A stretch of 64,000 nt of DNA from Cupriavidus gilardii (lineage in GTDB: Bacteria; Pseudomonadota; Gammaproteobacteria; Burkholderiales; Burkholderiaceae), in assembly GCF_008801915.1 (NCBI RefSeq), contig NZ_VZOV01000012.1:62001-126000 (forward strand), written 5' to 3'. The position numbers and the translations under genes are program-made. Shown here piece after piece: positions 26,879-34,244 of the stretch (its first letter is position 1; each line of letters begins with the position of its first letter). Under the pieces are notes generated by a model, which was given only the letters and a program-made list of their open reading frames with translations, was not told the origin of the DNA and ran no database searches.

Positions 26879-27879
26879 ATGCACTTTTCCGTAAATCCGC
26901 CTTGCTGGTGATGCTGTTGGCTTCGACCGTACTGTTCTCGGGCTGCGCCACGCAGGGCAAGCCGCCGCCGTCCATCTCGCTTGATGAGCCGGTGCAAGCC
27001 CAGCCGCTGCCCGAGGCGCCGAAGCCGGTGGAAGTGGTGGCCGTGCCGCAGGTGCTGCCGATGCCGACGCAGATGAAACCCATCCCGGATGCCAAGCCCG
27101 CCGCGGAACCTGCCGATGAAACCGTGCGCGTGTCCCGCGCCAATGCCGAAGCGCGCATTGCGCCCACGCGCGAAGGCTACGTCAACGCGATTCAGGTGTG
27201 GCCTTTCACCGATGGTGCGCTGTACCAGGTCTATGCGGCCGTGGGCCGCGTGACCGTGATCGCTCTCCAGCCGAGCGAGGAACTGGTGACGGTGGCCGCC
27301 GGCGACACCGTGCGCTGGATCGTCGGGGATACATCGAGCGGCAGCGGTGATGCGCTGCGCGTCAATGTGATGGTCAAGCCCATCCGTTCGGGCCTCAAGA
27401 CCAATTTAGTCATCACCACGAGTCGGCGTACCTACCTGCTGGAGCTGACATCGACCGAGAAGACGTGGATGGCGTCGGCCTCCTGGGAATATCCCAAGGA
27501 CAAGATGCTGGCTTTGCAGCGCCAGGCACAGGCGGCCAGCGCCGCCGCACCGGTCGATGCCGGGCTATCGCTGGAGAAGATCCGCTTCCGCTATGCGGTC
27601 AGTGGCAGCAACCCGCCGTGGAAGCCGCTGCGCGCTTTCGACGATGGCGAGAAGGTCTACATCCAGTTTCCGCCGGGCATCGCCCAGGGCGAGCTGCCGC
27701 CGCTGTTCGTGATCGGTGCCCAGGGTGACGGGCAGTTGGTGAACTACCGCTTTCGCCCGCCGTACTACATCGTGGATCGCCTGTTCGGCGCGGCCGAGCT
27801 GCGCCTGGGCGGTGACAAGGGCGACGTGGTGCGGATCGAGCGCACAGATGGTGTCTCGGGTGGCACGCGGAGGAACTGA
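26875..27879 (+). CDS. trbG: Conjugal transfer protein TrbG (VirB9 family)
   Basis: A 334-aa protein of the outer-membrane core complex. The N-terminal signal ends in a lipobox-like FSGC (ASTVLFSGC), so it may be lipidated itself. A proline-rich linker (residues 35-80) and a VirB9 beta-rich domain with the C-terminal DDGEKVYIQFPPG follow. The start at 26875 overlaps the trbF stop; 26836 is rejected. Confidence 0.92.
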   Translation: MNALFRKSALLVMLLASTVLFSGCATQGKPPPSISLDEPVQAQPLPEAPKPVEVVAVPQVLPMPTQMKPIPDAKPAAEPADETVRVSRANAEARIAPTREGYVNAIQVWPFTDGALYQVYAAVGRVTVIALQPSEELVTVAAGDTVRWIVGDTSSGSGDALRVNVMVKPIRSGLKTNLVITTSRRTYLLELTSTEKTWMASASWEYPKDKMLALQRQAQAASAAAPVDAGLSLEKIRFRYAVSGSNPPWKPLRAFDDGEKVYIQFPPGIAQGELPPLFVIGAQGDGQLVNYRFRPPYYIVDRLFGAAELRLGGDKGDVVRIERTDGVSGGTRRN

Positions 27880-27881
27880 CC

Positions 27882-29147
27882 ATGAGCCAGGACGATTCCC
27901 CTGATCTTGCACCGCAGGCGGGCAAGGTCGCGCCCGAGGCGGTGGTGCTGCGCGCACAACCGCGCCCGGTCACGCGCCTGAATCGGCGCACCTTGGCCAT
28001 CCTCACGGGCGGCCTGTCGGTCGCCGTGCTCGGGGCCACGATCTGGTCGTTGCAGCCGCACCGGCGCGCAAGCGAGCAGACCGAGCTGTACAACGTGGAT
28101 CGCGTCTCGAAGTCCGAAGGGCTGGATGGCCTGCCGGCCGACTACTCGAAGCTGCCGCCGAAGGTGCCCGAGTTGGGGCCGCCGCTGCCGGGCGACCTGG
28201 GGCCGGCCATCGTGCATTCGCAGCAACCGGTGACGCCCACCTATGCGCCACCGGGCCACGACCCGGCCGACGCGCTGCGCAAGGAGGCCGATGCGGCGGC
28301 GGCTTCGTCGGTGTTCTTTCGCTCCGGCAACCAGGGCAAGGCCGCTGCGCCAGCCACGGCGCAAGTCGCTGCGACCGGCCCGACATCGGGCTTGGCGGGA
28401 TTCGATCCGCTGGCGGCTGGCCCGGCCTCGACGGCGGCCCAGCCCGCCGACCCCACCGCTGTGCAGAACCGGCAAGACCAGAAAGAGGCCTTCCTGAAGG
28501 ACGGTTCTACGGAAACCCGCAATTCCGGCAATCTGCAAATGCCGTCCTCGCCGTACCAGGTGATGGCCGGAACGGTGATCGCCGGGGCGCTGGTGACGGG
28601 CATCAAGTCCGATCTTCCGGGCGACGTGATCGCCACGGTGACGGAGCCGGTCTATGACACGGCCACGGGCAAGTTCCTGCTGATCCCGCAGGGATCGCGC
28701 ATCCTTGGGCGCTACAACAGCCAGGTCAGTTATGGGCAGAGCCGCGTGCAGGTGGTGTGGAACCGGGTCATCCTGCCGGACACGTCTTCGCTGAAGCTCG
28801 ACAACCTGGCTGGCACCGATCCGGCCGGCTATTCCGGCCTGGAGGATGGCGTCGATTGGCATTGGGGGCGCATCTTTGCGGGTGCGGCGCTGACCACGCT
28901 GCTGGGCGTGGGTGCCGAGCTGGCCGCGCCGGAGAACCGGCAGGATGGCAACCGCATCGTGATCGCTGGGCGCGACAGCACGCAGGACAGCATCAATCAA
29001 GTCGGCCAGGAGATGACCCGGCGCAACATGAACATCCAGCCGACGCTGACCGAGCGGCCGGGCCTGCCGGTGCGGATCATCGTCAACCGCGATTTGGTGT
29101 TGCGGCCTTACCAGCCGATGTTCTTCCAGCGGGGGGCGATGCAATGA
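27882..29147 (+). CDS. trbI: Conjugal transfer protein TrbI (VirB10 family)
   Basis: A 421-aa inner-membrane to outer-membrane spanning protein. One membrane segment lies near residues 44-62, then a proline-rich periplasmic stretch, and a C-terminal VirB10 domain (residues 220-421) with PYQVMAGTVIAGALVTGI and LIPQGSRILGRYNS. GGAGG precedes the start. It overlaps the DUF2274 gene by ATGA. Confidence 0.94.
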   Translation: MSQDDSPDLAPQAGKVAPEAVVLRAQPRPVTRLNRRTLAILTGGLSVAVLGATIWSLQPHRRASEQTELYNVDRVSKSEGLDGLPADYSKLPPKVPELGPPLPGDLGPAIVHSQQPVTPTYAPPGHDPADALRKEADAAAASSVFFRSGNQGKAAAPATAQVAATGPTSGLAGFDPLAAGPASTAAQPADPTAVQNRQDQKEAFLKDGSTETRNSGNLQMPSSPYQVMAGTVIAGALVTGIKSDLPGDVIATVTEPVYDTATGKFLLIPQGSRILGRYNSQVSYGQSRVQVVWNRVILPDTSSLKLDNLAGTDPAGYSGLEDGVDWHWGRIFAGAALTTLLGVGAELAAPENRQDGNRIVIAGRDSTQDSINQVGQEMTRRNMNIQPTLTERPGLPVRIIVNRDLVLRPYQPMFFQRGAMQ

Positions 29148-29371
29148 GCATGACCAAGAAGCTGCGGCTCGGGCCGCTGCCCAAGACCGAGAGCATCAAG
29201 CTGACCTTCGCCTGCCCGGCCAGCCTGAAGGCCGACCTTGACCGCTACGCTGCGCTGCACGCGCAGGCGTATGGTGAGACGGTCGATGCCATGACGCTGA
29301 TCCCGCACATGCTGGAGGCGTTCATGGCGGCGGATCGGGGATTCAAGCGGGGCAGGGGAGACGACAAGTAA
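29144..29371 (+). CDS. DUF2274 protein at the end of the trb operon
   Basis: A 75-aa protein beginning MSMTKKLRLGPLPKTESIKL. It has the form of a small RHH-like or helical protein (LTFACPASLKADLDRYAALHAQ) and matches the DUF2274 family that regularly follows trbI in these elements. The start at 29144 overlaps the trbI stop; the longer frame to 28757 is a shadow. Its function is unknown. It is the last gene of the tightly overlapped transfer operon. Confidence 0.85.
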   Translation: MSMTKKLRLGPLPKTESIKLTFACPASLKADLDRYAALHAQAYGETVDAMTLIPHMLEAFMAADRGFKRGRGDDK

Positions 29372-29462
29372 CCGTCTTTCCGCGCCGCTGCGCCGAATGG
29401 ATGAGATTTTGGATATGTTGCCATCATCGTATTCAAACTACGACTGGGTACGCCATATTAAA

Positions 29463-29491
29463 TTGACTATCGCTTGGAAAAGTTGTAAAAA
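29463..29491 (+). promoter_or_regulatory. Candidate promoter of the abiE toxin-antitoxin pair
   Basis: TTGACT (29463-29468) and TAAAAA (29486-29491) are spaced by 17 bases, ending 7 bases before the abiEi ATG. The short leader fits a self-repressed toxin-antitoxin operon. The surrounding 100 bases are AT-rich compared with the trb genes. Confidence 0.5.
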
Positions 29492-29492
29492 C

Positions 29493-29507
29493 CGTAGCAT
29501 GGCTACG
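29493..29507. promoter_or_regulatory. Inverted repeat centred on the abiEi start codon
   Basis: CGTAGC (29493-29498) and GCTACG (29502-29507) flank the ATG exactly. It lies directly after the candidate -10 box. Known: AbiEi antitoxins repress their own operon through inverted repeats. This short repeat is a candidate site, although it could also be chance. Confidence 0.4.
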
Positions 29508-30236
29508 ACTAATTCAAGCAAGCTAAACGCGCTCTACACCCGGCTGGCACCGGGAACGCCGCTGACCTCTGAGGACTTGGCGGCGTTGGGCATCTCTGCC
29601 GACCTGGCCGTTCACTACGTCCGGGCAGGGTGGCTCACGCGCCTGGCGCGGGGAGTGTTCTGCCGTCCGAACGACGTCCCGGCGCTCCATCCCAGCCTGC
29701 TGCTGTTGCAGCGCCAATTCGAGGGGTTGCACGTCGGCGGCAAGTCGGCGCTGGACTGGTACGGTGTGCGGCAGTACGTGTCGCAGCAGCCGGTGCTGCA
29801 CCTGTATGGCTGGAAGGCAGCGCGCTTGCCGCAATGGTTCACCGAACGCTTCCCGGCCGAGTACCACCGCAAGCGGCTGTTCGATGAGCAGCCGGACGCC
29901 TTGCTGCACGTCGGCCCGTTCGAGAAGCGCAGCGGGGCGCCGCAGGTGTCGGCGCCGGAGCGCGCATTGCTGGAACTGTTGAGCGAGGTTGGCGTGCGCC
30001 AGCCCTTGCAGGAAGCCCGCGAACTCGTCGAGAGCGCCTACGGCCTACGCGCCGATGTGCTGCGCGAACTGTTGCAGCACTGCACAAGCGTCAAGACCGT
30101 GCGGCTGTGCCTGCAACTCGGCCGCGAGGCGTCACTGCCTTGGGCGGCCAAGCTCGATCCGGCCACGCTTCCGACGGGTAGCGACCGGCCCTGGGTGTCC
30201 CGGTCGTCCGACGGCCTGCTGGTGCTCAAGCCATGA
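29499..30236 (+). CDS. AbiEi-family antitoxin
   Basis: A 245-aa protein with an N-terminal winged-helix part (LTSEDLAALGISADLAVHYVRAGWLTRLARGVFCRP, about residues 20-55) typical of AbiEi antitoxins, which both repress the operon and neutralise the toxin. The start at 29499 (MATTNSSKLN) is preferred to 29397 because the candidate promoter lies between them. It overlaps the toxin gene by 4 bases (ATGA). It sits inside the element, just behind the transfer operon, where addiction modules help retention. Confidence 0.88.
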   Translation: MATTNSSKLNALYTRLAPGTPLTSEDLAALGISADLAVHYVRAGWLTRLARGVFCRPNDVPALHPSLLLLQRQFEGLHVGGKSALDWYGVRQYVSQQPVLHLYGWKAARLPQWFTERFPAEYHRKRLFDEQPDALLHVGPFEKRSGAPQVSAPERALLELLSEVGVRQPLQEARELVESAYGLRADVLRELLQHCTSVKTVRLCLQLGREASLPWAAKLDPATLPTGSDRPWVSRSSDGLLVLKP

Positions 30237-31153
30237 ACCAGACCTATCTCGATACCGCGCGCCTGCTGACGCAGGTAGCGCCGCTGGTGTTCGCGGATGA
30301 CACCTTTGCGCTGAAGGGCGGCACGGCGATCAATCTGTTTGTGCGCGACATGCCGCGTCTGTCGGTCGATCTCGATCTGGTCTTTCCCGATCACACGCTG
30401 CCGCGTGACGAGGCGTTGGCGCGTATCAACGAGGCCGTTCGGCAGGCCGCCGAGCGGTTAAAGAAGCGGGGATTCCAGACGCACGCACCAGCGGCAGCAG
30501 CAGGGGAGACGAAGTTGCTGGTGCGTCGCGGCTCGATTCAGGTCAAGGTCGAAGTCAACTTCGTCATGCGCGGCACGGTGCAACCGGTGCGCCGCGCTTC
30601 GCTGACGCCGATTGCCCGCGACACTTTGCTGGCTGATCTGGAGATCCCGGTGGCGTCGCTGGAGGACGTGTACGGCGGCAAGCTGGTGGCGGCACTGGAT
30701 CGGCAGCACCCACGTGACCTGTTCGACGTGATGCAGCTCTTTGCGCATGAGGGCATCACGCCCGGCATCCGGCGTGCCTTCGTGGTCTACCTGGCCAGCA
30801 GCAATCGGCCGATCCATGAAGTGCTATTCACGCCCCTGCGGGACATCCGGCATGACTATGAGCACAACTTCCAAGGCATGACGGCCGAGCCCGTGCCGCT
30901 CGATGCGCTGCTTGCTGCCCGCGAGCGCATGGTGCGCGAAATCCAGCAGGGCTTGGACGACGACGAGCGGCGCTTCCTGCTGTCGCTGGCCGCTGGCACG
31001 CCGGAGTGGTCGCTGCTGGGCATCGCACACCTCGAACATCTGCCTGGCATCCGCTGGAAGCTGCGCAACCTGGCGCAGTTGCAGAAGACCGATGCGAAGA
31101 AGTTTGCCGAGCAGGCCGACTTGCTCGCTACGCGACTGGCTGCGGTATCCTAA
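30233..31153 (+). CDS. AbiEii-family nucleotidyltransferase toxin
   Basis: A 306-aa protein with the nucleotidyltransferase core FALKGGTAINLF...LSVDLDLVF (GG-x-DxD), near residues 26-50. The remaining helical part fits type IV AbiEii toxins, which arrest growth by adding nucleotides to tRNA in characterised cases. It is translationally coupled to the antitoxin. The motif appears intact, so the module should be active. Confidence 0.9.
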   Translation: MNQTYLDTARLLTQVAPLVFADDTFALKGGTAINLFVRDMPRLSVDLDLVFPDHTLPRDEALARINEAVRQAAERLKKRGFQTHAPAAAAGETKLLVRRGSIQVKVEVNFVMRGTVQPVRRASLTPIARDTLLADLEIPVASLEDVYGGKLVAALDRQHPRDLFDVMQLFAHEGITPGIRRAFVVYLASSNRPIHEVLFTPLRDIRHDYEHNFQGMTAEPVPLDALLAARERMVREIQQGLDDDERRFLLSLAAGTPEWSLLGIAHLEHLPGIRWKLRNLAQLQKTDAKKFAEQADLLATRLAAVS

Positions 31154-31240
31154 GCGCTGATTGATGATGAGCCGATGCCGCGTAAACCCGCGCCAGCAAA
31201 GGACCTGTTTTTCTGACGGTAAAAGCGACGGTAACGGCCT

Positions 31241-31477
31241 ATGTCGATCAAAGCAAATCCCTTTAACCACGCGGACTTGCGTGAGCTGTTGATGATCGAG
31301 TGGGAATGATTCCCCGTCCGGCATAGGCCGGCAGAGCGGCACGATCTACGTCCTGCGCTCGGGGAGCGGTTTCTCGTTCCCCTGTTCGTCATCGACGAGG
31401 CTGTGGTGCGCATCAAGGATGGCAGCATCACCGGGTACATCTACGATCCCAAGGCAGCGAAGCTGGTGAAGGCATAG
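31241..31477 (+). pseudogene. Small ORF interrupted by an in-frame stop
   Basis: One reading frame starts MSIKANPFNHADLRELLMIEWE, meets TGA at 31307-31309, then stays open for 55 more codons (ending VRIKDGSITGYIYDPKAAKLVKA) to TAG at 31475. The second half reads like a genuine C-terminus. It may be a decayed 78-codon gene or two short unrelated frames. No family was recognised, and no strong ribosome site was found at 31241. Confidence 0.4.
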
Positions 31478-31548
31478 GACAGAGCAATTGCACGAATAGC
31501 CAATAGCCCTGGCCACTCGCCAGGGTGAACGCCAGGGGAGGAAGCCGC

Positions 31549-31704
31549 ATGAGGAGATCGGATCAGGAGAACCAAGCCCGGTTGATCACCACCAGAGACG
31601 TGTTCGAGCCAACCGGCCACGTCATTACAACGAACCAGCCGCCGATCCCGACGGGCTTCGCCGAGGACGGGCTGGAGACTTGGCCCAGCGTTCTCCGACC
31701 ATGA
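31549..31704 (+). CDS. 51-residue ORF of unknown function coupled to a DUF3592 gene
   Basis: An ATG at 31549 follows GGGGAGG by 8 bases and opens a 51-codon frame (MRRSDQENQARLITTRDVFE...) that ends in a TGA overlapping the next ATG (ATGA at 31701). The good ribosome site and the overlap support a real small gene. No homology is recognised, and no membrane segment or signal peptide is seen. Confidence 0.55.
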   Translation: MRRSDQENQARLITTRDVFEPTGHVITTNQPPIPTGFAEDGLETWPSVLRP

Positions 31705-32162
31705 AAGGCCTTCACGGCGCGCCGGTTCTGGCTGCGGTCGGCATACTGTTCCTCATGCTCGGTGTGGCTTTCGTTCGCAGCGGATCGCAATTCCGGCGAC
31801 GACCGGATCGCGTCGGCTGGCGCCGCGCCGAGGGCGTCATCGTCGGCTACAGGCCTGGACCGTGGACTGGCCCGGCCACCGAGCAAGAGCGGCTGCTTTT
31901 TCCTGTGGTGCGTTATGTGTTGCCGGACGGATCGGAACGGGAGTTCGTGAACCCGACCACGGTGGACACGGGCCTATACCGCACCGGTATCACGCGGCCA
32001 ATCCTTGTGAACCCAGCCGATCCGTCACAAGCGGAACTTGCAAGTTCCCGCGCGGTTCGTGCCTCGCTTCACTGGGGGCACGTTGTCCTTGGAGGGGTTT
32101 TCTGCATGGGGGGCGCGGCGATGCTCGCGGTCGCCGTTCTTCTATTAGCGCTTGCCCGTTGA
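31701..32162 (+). CDS. DUF3592-type membrane protein
   Basis: A 153-aa protein with one N-terminal and one C-terminal membrane segment (about residues 7-24 and 130-150) enclosing a soluble domain with EGVIVGYRPGP, FPVVRYVLPDGSEREF and GITRPILVNPADPSQA. This is the DUF3592 pattern. The start at 31701 overlaps the stop of the 51-aa ORF. Its role is unknown. It is the last gene before the inferred right end of the mobile element. Confidence 0.75.
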   Translation: MKGLHGAPVLAAVGILFLMLGVAFVRSGSQFRRRPDRVGWRRAEGVIVGYRPGPWTGPATEQERLLFPVVRYVLPDGSEREFVNPTTVDTGLYRTGITRPILVNPADPSQAELASSRAVRASLHWGHVVLGGVFCMGGAAMLAVAVLLLALAR

Positions 32163-32305
32163 CGGGTGAGCTTCTTGTTCAGCGACAGGCAGGCGGAGCG
32201 GCTGGGTCCGCCGCTGGGGGCGAGGTGGTGCGGAAGCAGCCGTCAAGAAAGGAATCGCTGCTGCAGCGGATGCGGCTCGCTAATTTTTGACTGTCACTCC
32301 GGCTG
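32163..32305. other. Inferred right-end region of the mobile element
   Basis: About 140 bases with no convincing gene lie between the DUF3592 gene and the stop of the Bug receptor gene on the other strand. A frame ending at TGA 32288-32290 is probably a shadow. The sequence TTTTTGA at 32284-32290 directly precedes the tandem repeat. No known 8-base Tn4371 attachment sequence was found. Confidence 0.4.
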
Positions 32306-32314
32306 TCACTCCGG
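32291..32314. repeat. 12-bp tandem duplication over the stop codon of a Bug receptor gene
   Basis: CTGTCACTCCGG occurs twice in direct tandem (32291-32302, 32303-32314). The second copy contains the reverse-strand TGA of the receptor gene (32306-32308). The site is where mobile-element genes give way to chromosomal ones, so it may record an insertion footprint. Confidence 0.7.
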
Positions 32315-33292
32315 CTCGATGCCGGCTCCCTTGACCACACGGCCCCATTTCTGGATTTCCGCGTTCTGGAATGCCCGCAGCTCCGAGGGCGTCGTAGTCC
32401 AGGCCTGTGTCGCGGAATTGCGAAAGAATGCGCGGGCTCCCGGGCTGTCGACCGCGGCAATCAGTAGCTGTCGCAGCCTGGCAGCCGCCGGAGCAGGCGT
32501 TCCTGCCGGCACGTAGGCGGCGAACCAATACCCCATGTCGTAGCCTCTGATGCCGGCCTCATCCAGGGTCGGGACGTCCGGAAGCTCGGGCAGCCTTTCC
32601 CTGGTGGACGCGCCCAGCGCGCGGAGCTTGCCCGATTTGATCTGCGACAGGCCGGTGACCGTGTCGATGACCATCATGTCGATGTGGCCGCCAAGCAGAT
32701 CGTTAAGGGCGTTCGGATTGCTGTTGTATCCGACCCAGACGATGTCCGTACCGGTCAGTTGCTTGAGCATTTCGCCGGCGATTCGGCTGGACGAATTCCC
32801 GCTGCCGAAGCTCAGTTTTCCTTTCGCCTTCCTTGCGGCCTGCACCAGATCATCGACGGTGCGGAAAGGAGAGTCGGCGCGCACGACGAGCACCTGACCG
32901 CCACGCCCCAATGCTGTCAACGGCAGGAAATCCGTGATGGGGTCGTAGTGCAGTTTCTTGAACAGGTGCGGATTGGCGGCTTGCGTCGTGTTCGTGGTAA
33001 TCAGCACGGTGTAGCCGTCCGCAGCAGCCCGGGCCACATGCTGCGCGGCAATCATGCCGCTGGCACCCGGGCGGTTTTCGACGACGACAGCCTTCCCGGT
33101 CTGCTGTGCCATCGACGCCGACAGCGCGCGCGCGAGCAAATCGGTCGCGCTGCCCGCGCCGAACGGCACGACAAAGGTGATCGGCTTTTCCGGAAAGTCT
33201 GCCGCCGCTACCGATACCGCCCAGGCCAGGCCAATGAGCGCCGATGCCATCGCCGCTGCCAGACGGGCGATGCGCGTTGTGGTTCCGATCAT
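32306..33292 (-). CDS. Bug-family tripartite tricarboxylate transporter receptor
   Basis: A 328-aa periplasmic solute-binding protein. The signal peptide ends near AVSVAAA (about residue 30), then FPEKPITFVVPFGAGSATDLLAR, the classic Bug start. ENRPGASG and DGYTVL motifs follow. The ATG at 33292 has AGGAGA 7 bases upstream. No TctA/TctB membrane genes are nearby, which is normal for orphan Bug receptors in Burkholderiales. It is the last gene of a minus-strand run with ech, caiB, lysR and gabD, so it may capture the acid degraded by those enzymes. Confidence 0.92.
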   Translation of the reverse strand: MIGTTTRIARLAAAMASALIGLAWAVSVAAADFPEKPITFVVPFGAGSATDLLARALSASMAQQTGKAVVVENRPGASGMIAAQHVARAAADGYTVLITTNTTQAANPHLFKKLHYDPITDFLPLTALGRGGQVLVVRADSPFRTVDDLVQAARKAKGKLSFGSGNSSSRIAGEMLKQLTGTDIVWVGYNSNPNALNDLLGGHIDMMVIDTVTGLSQIKSGKLRALGASTRERLPELPDVPTLDEAGIRGYDMGYWFAAYVPAGTPAPAAARLRQLLIAAVDSPGARAFFRNSATQAWTTTPSELRAFQNAEIQKWGRVVKGAGIEPE

Positions 33293-33379
33293 GGTGTTTG
33301 TCTCCTGTTTTATGGGGACGTGGCGTCAAGCGGCTTCACTGTCCATCCACCGTCCCGGGCGAGCGCTGAGGCCGCGCCT

Positions 33380-34231
33380 TCAGCCGGGTTGCGGGGACAA
33401 GTTGCGTCGTGCGCGGTGCTCCAGAAAATGGCGCACGGCAGCCTTGTGTTCGTCCCCGCAAAGCAGGATCGCCTGCATGGCGGCCGCCGTCTCCAGCGCC
33501 ACGGGCAATGTCGTCTCGGCCGCATCCAATACCAGGCGCTTGGCCATGCGCAGGGCTTGGGGTGGGTTGGATGCGATCCGGCGTGCCAGGGCGGTACTTG
33601 TTTCGTCCAATGCCTCGGGCGAAACGACACGGGACACCATGCCGAGCTGCAAGGCGGTGGCGGCATCGATAAATTCGCTGGTCAGCGTCAGTTCCAGTGC
33701 CTTCGCCGTGCCGACGAGCCGGGTCAGGAACCATGCGCCGCCGATGCCGGACACCAGCCCGAGGCGTAGAAAGCTCTCGGCGAAGGTGGCCTGCTCGCTT
33801 GCGATGCGCAGATCGCACATCAGTGCCAGGTCGCAGCCGGCGCCGATCGCTGCCCCATTGACTGCGGCAATCGACGGCACCTGCAGTGCCAGCAAGGCAT
33901 GGGTGATTCGGTGCAACGTTGTCTTCAGCCGATCCCGTACCTGCGCCGCGGAACCCTGCATCAGATCCGACCCGCTCTCCATGTCCTTGACGTTGCCGCC
34001 GGTGCAGAAGTACTTGCCGGTTGAGCGCAGCAATACGCAGTGGACGTCTGGCAGGCGATTGGCCCTCTCCAGTGCTTCGGCAAGAGCTTCGGCCATGGAC
34101 ACCGACATGGCATTGCCCGTGCCCGGGTCATTGAGGCTCAACGTGAGGACCCCTTCGACGATGGCTTGTCGGACCAGCGTGTCAGGCTGGTCAGTGGCGG
34201 GGTGCAATGCGCCGGCTTCATCAGGTTTCAT
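33380..34231 (-). CDS. Enoyl-CoA hydratase/isomerase family protein
   Basis: A 283-aa crotonase-fold enzyme. Seen: the oxyanion-hole segments KYFCTGGNVKDM and VNGAAIGAGCDLALMCDLRIAS, and the region SFLRLGLVSGIGGAWFL. The position usually held by catalytic Glu in hydratases reads GLVSGIGG, so isomerase-type chemistry is equally possible. The start at 34231 has AGGA 7 bases upstream. It lies 13 bases after the CoA-transferase gene, with which it should act on a CoA-activated acid. Confidence 0.88.
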   Translation of the reverse strand: MKPDEAGALHPATDQPDTLVRQAIVEGVLTLSLNDPGTGNAMSVSMAEALAEALERANRLPDVHCVLLRSTGKYFCTGGNVKDMESGSDLMQGSAAQVRDRLKTTLHRITHALLALQVPSIAAVNGAAIGAGCDLALMCDLRIASEQATFAESFLRLGLVSGIGGAWFLTRLVGTAKALELTLTSEFIDAATALQLGMVSRVVSPEALDETSTALARRIASNPPQALRMAKRLVLDAAETTLPVALETAAAMQAILLCGDEHKAAVRHFLEHRARRNLSPQPG

Positions 34232-34244
34232 CGACGTATCCTGG

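Larger units (their letters stand above)
1..32290. mobile_element. Cargo and transfer half of a Tn4371-like integrative and conjugative element
   Basis: Seen: a full trb-type mating-pair module in the order traG, RHH gene, trbB-C-D-E-J-K-L-F-G-I, DUF2274, with an eex-like lipoprotein and a LysR gene in front. It is flanked by accessory genes on the left and an AbiE toxin-antitoxin pair on the right. Known: this order is typical of the Tn4371 ICE family, in which trb genes lie near the right end and the integrase at the other end. Inferred: the efflux and PHA blocks at 1-13353 are cargo, and the right end lies near 32290, where ordinary chromosomal genes begin. No integrase, relaxase, parA/repA or attachment site could be recognised here, so both limits are approximate. 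Confidence 0.68.

Noticed and set aside
31307-31309. In-frame TGA as selenocysteine codon
   Set aside because: No SECIS-like hairpin or selenoprotein family was recognised; a nonsense mutation is simpler.
31150-31440. 96-codon minus-strand frame after abiEii
   Set aside because: Ser/Arg-rich shadow-like composition with no supporting features.
32284-32290. TTTTTGA as the Tn4371 attachment core
   Set aside because: It shares only the T-run with the known TTTTTCAT-type core; not enough to call an att site.
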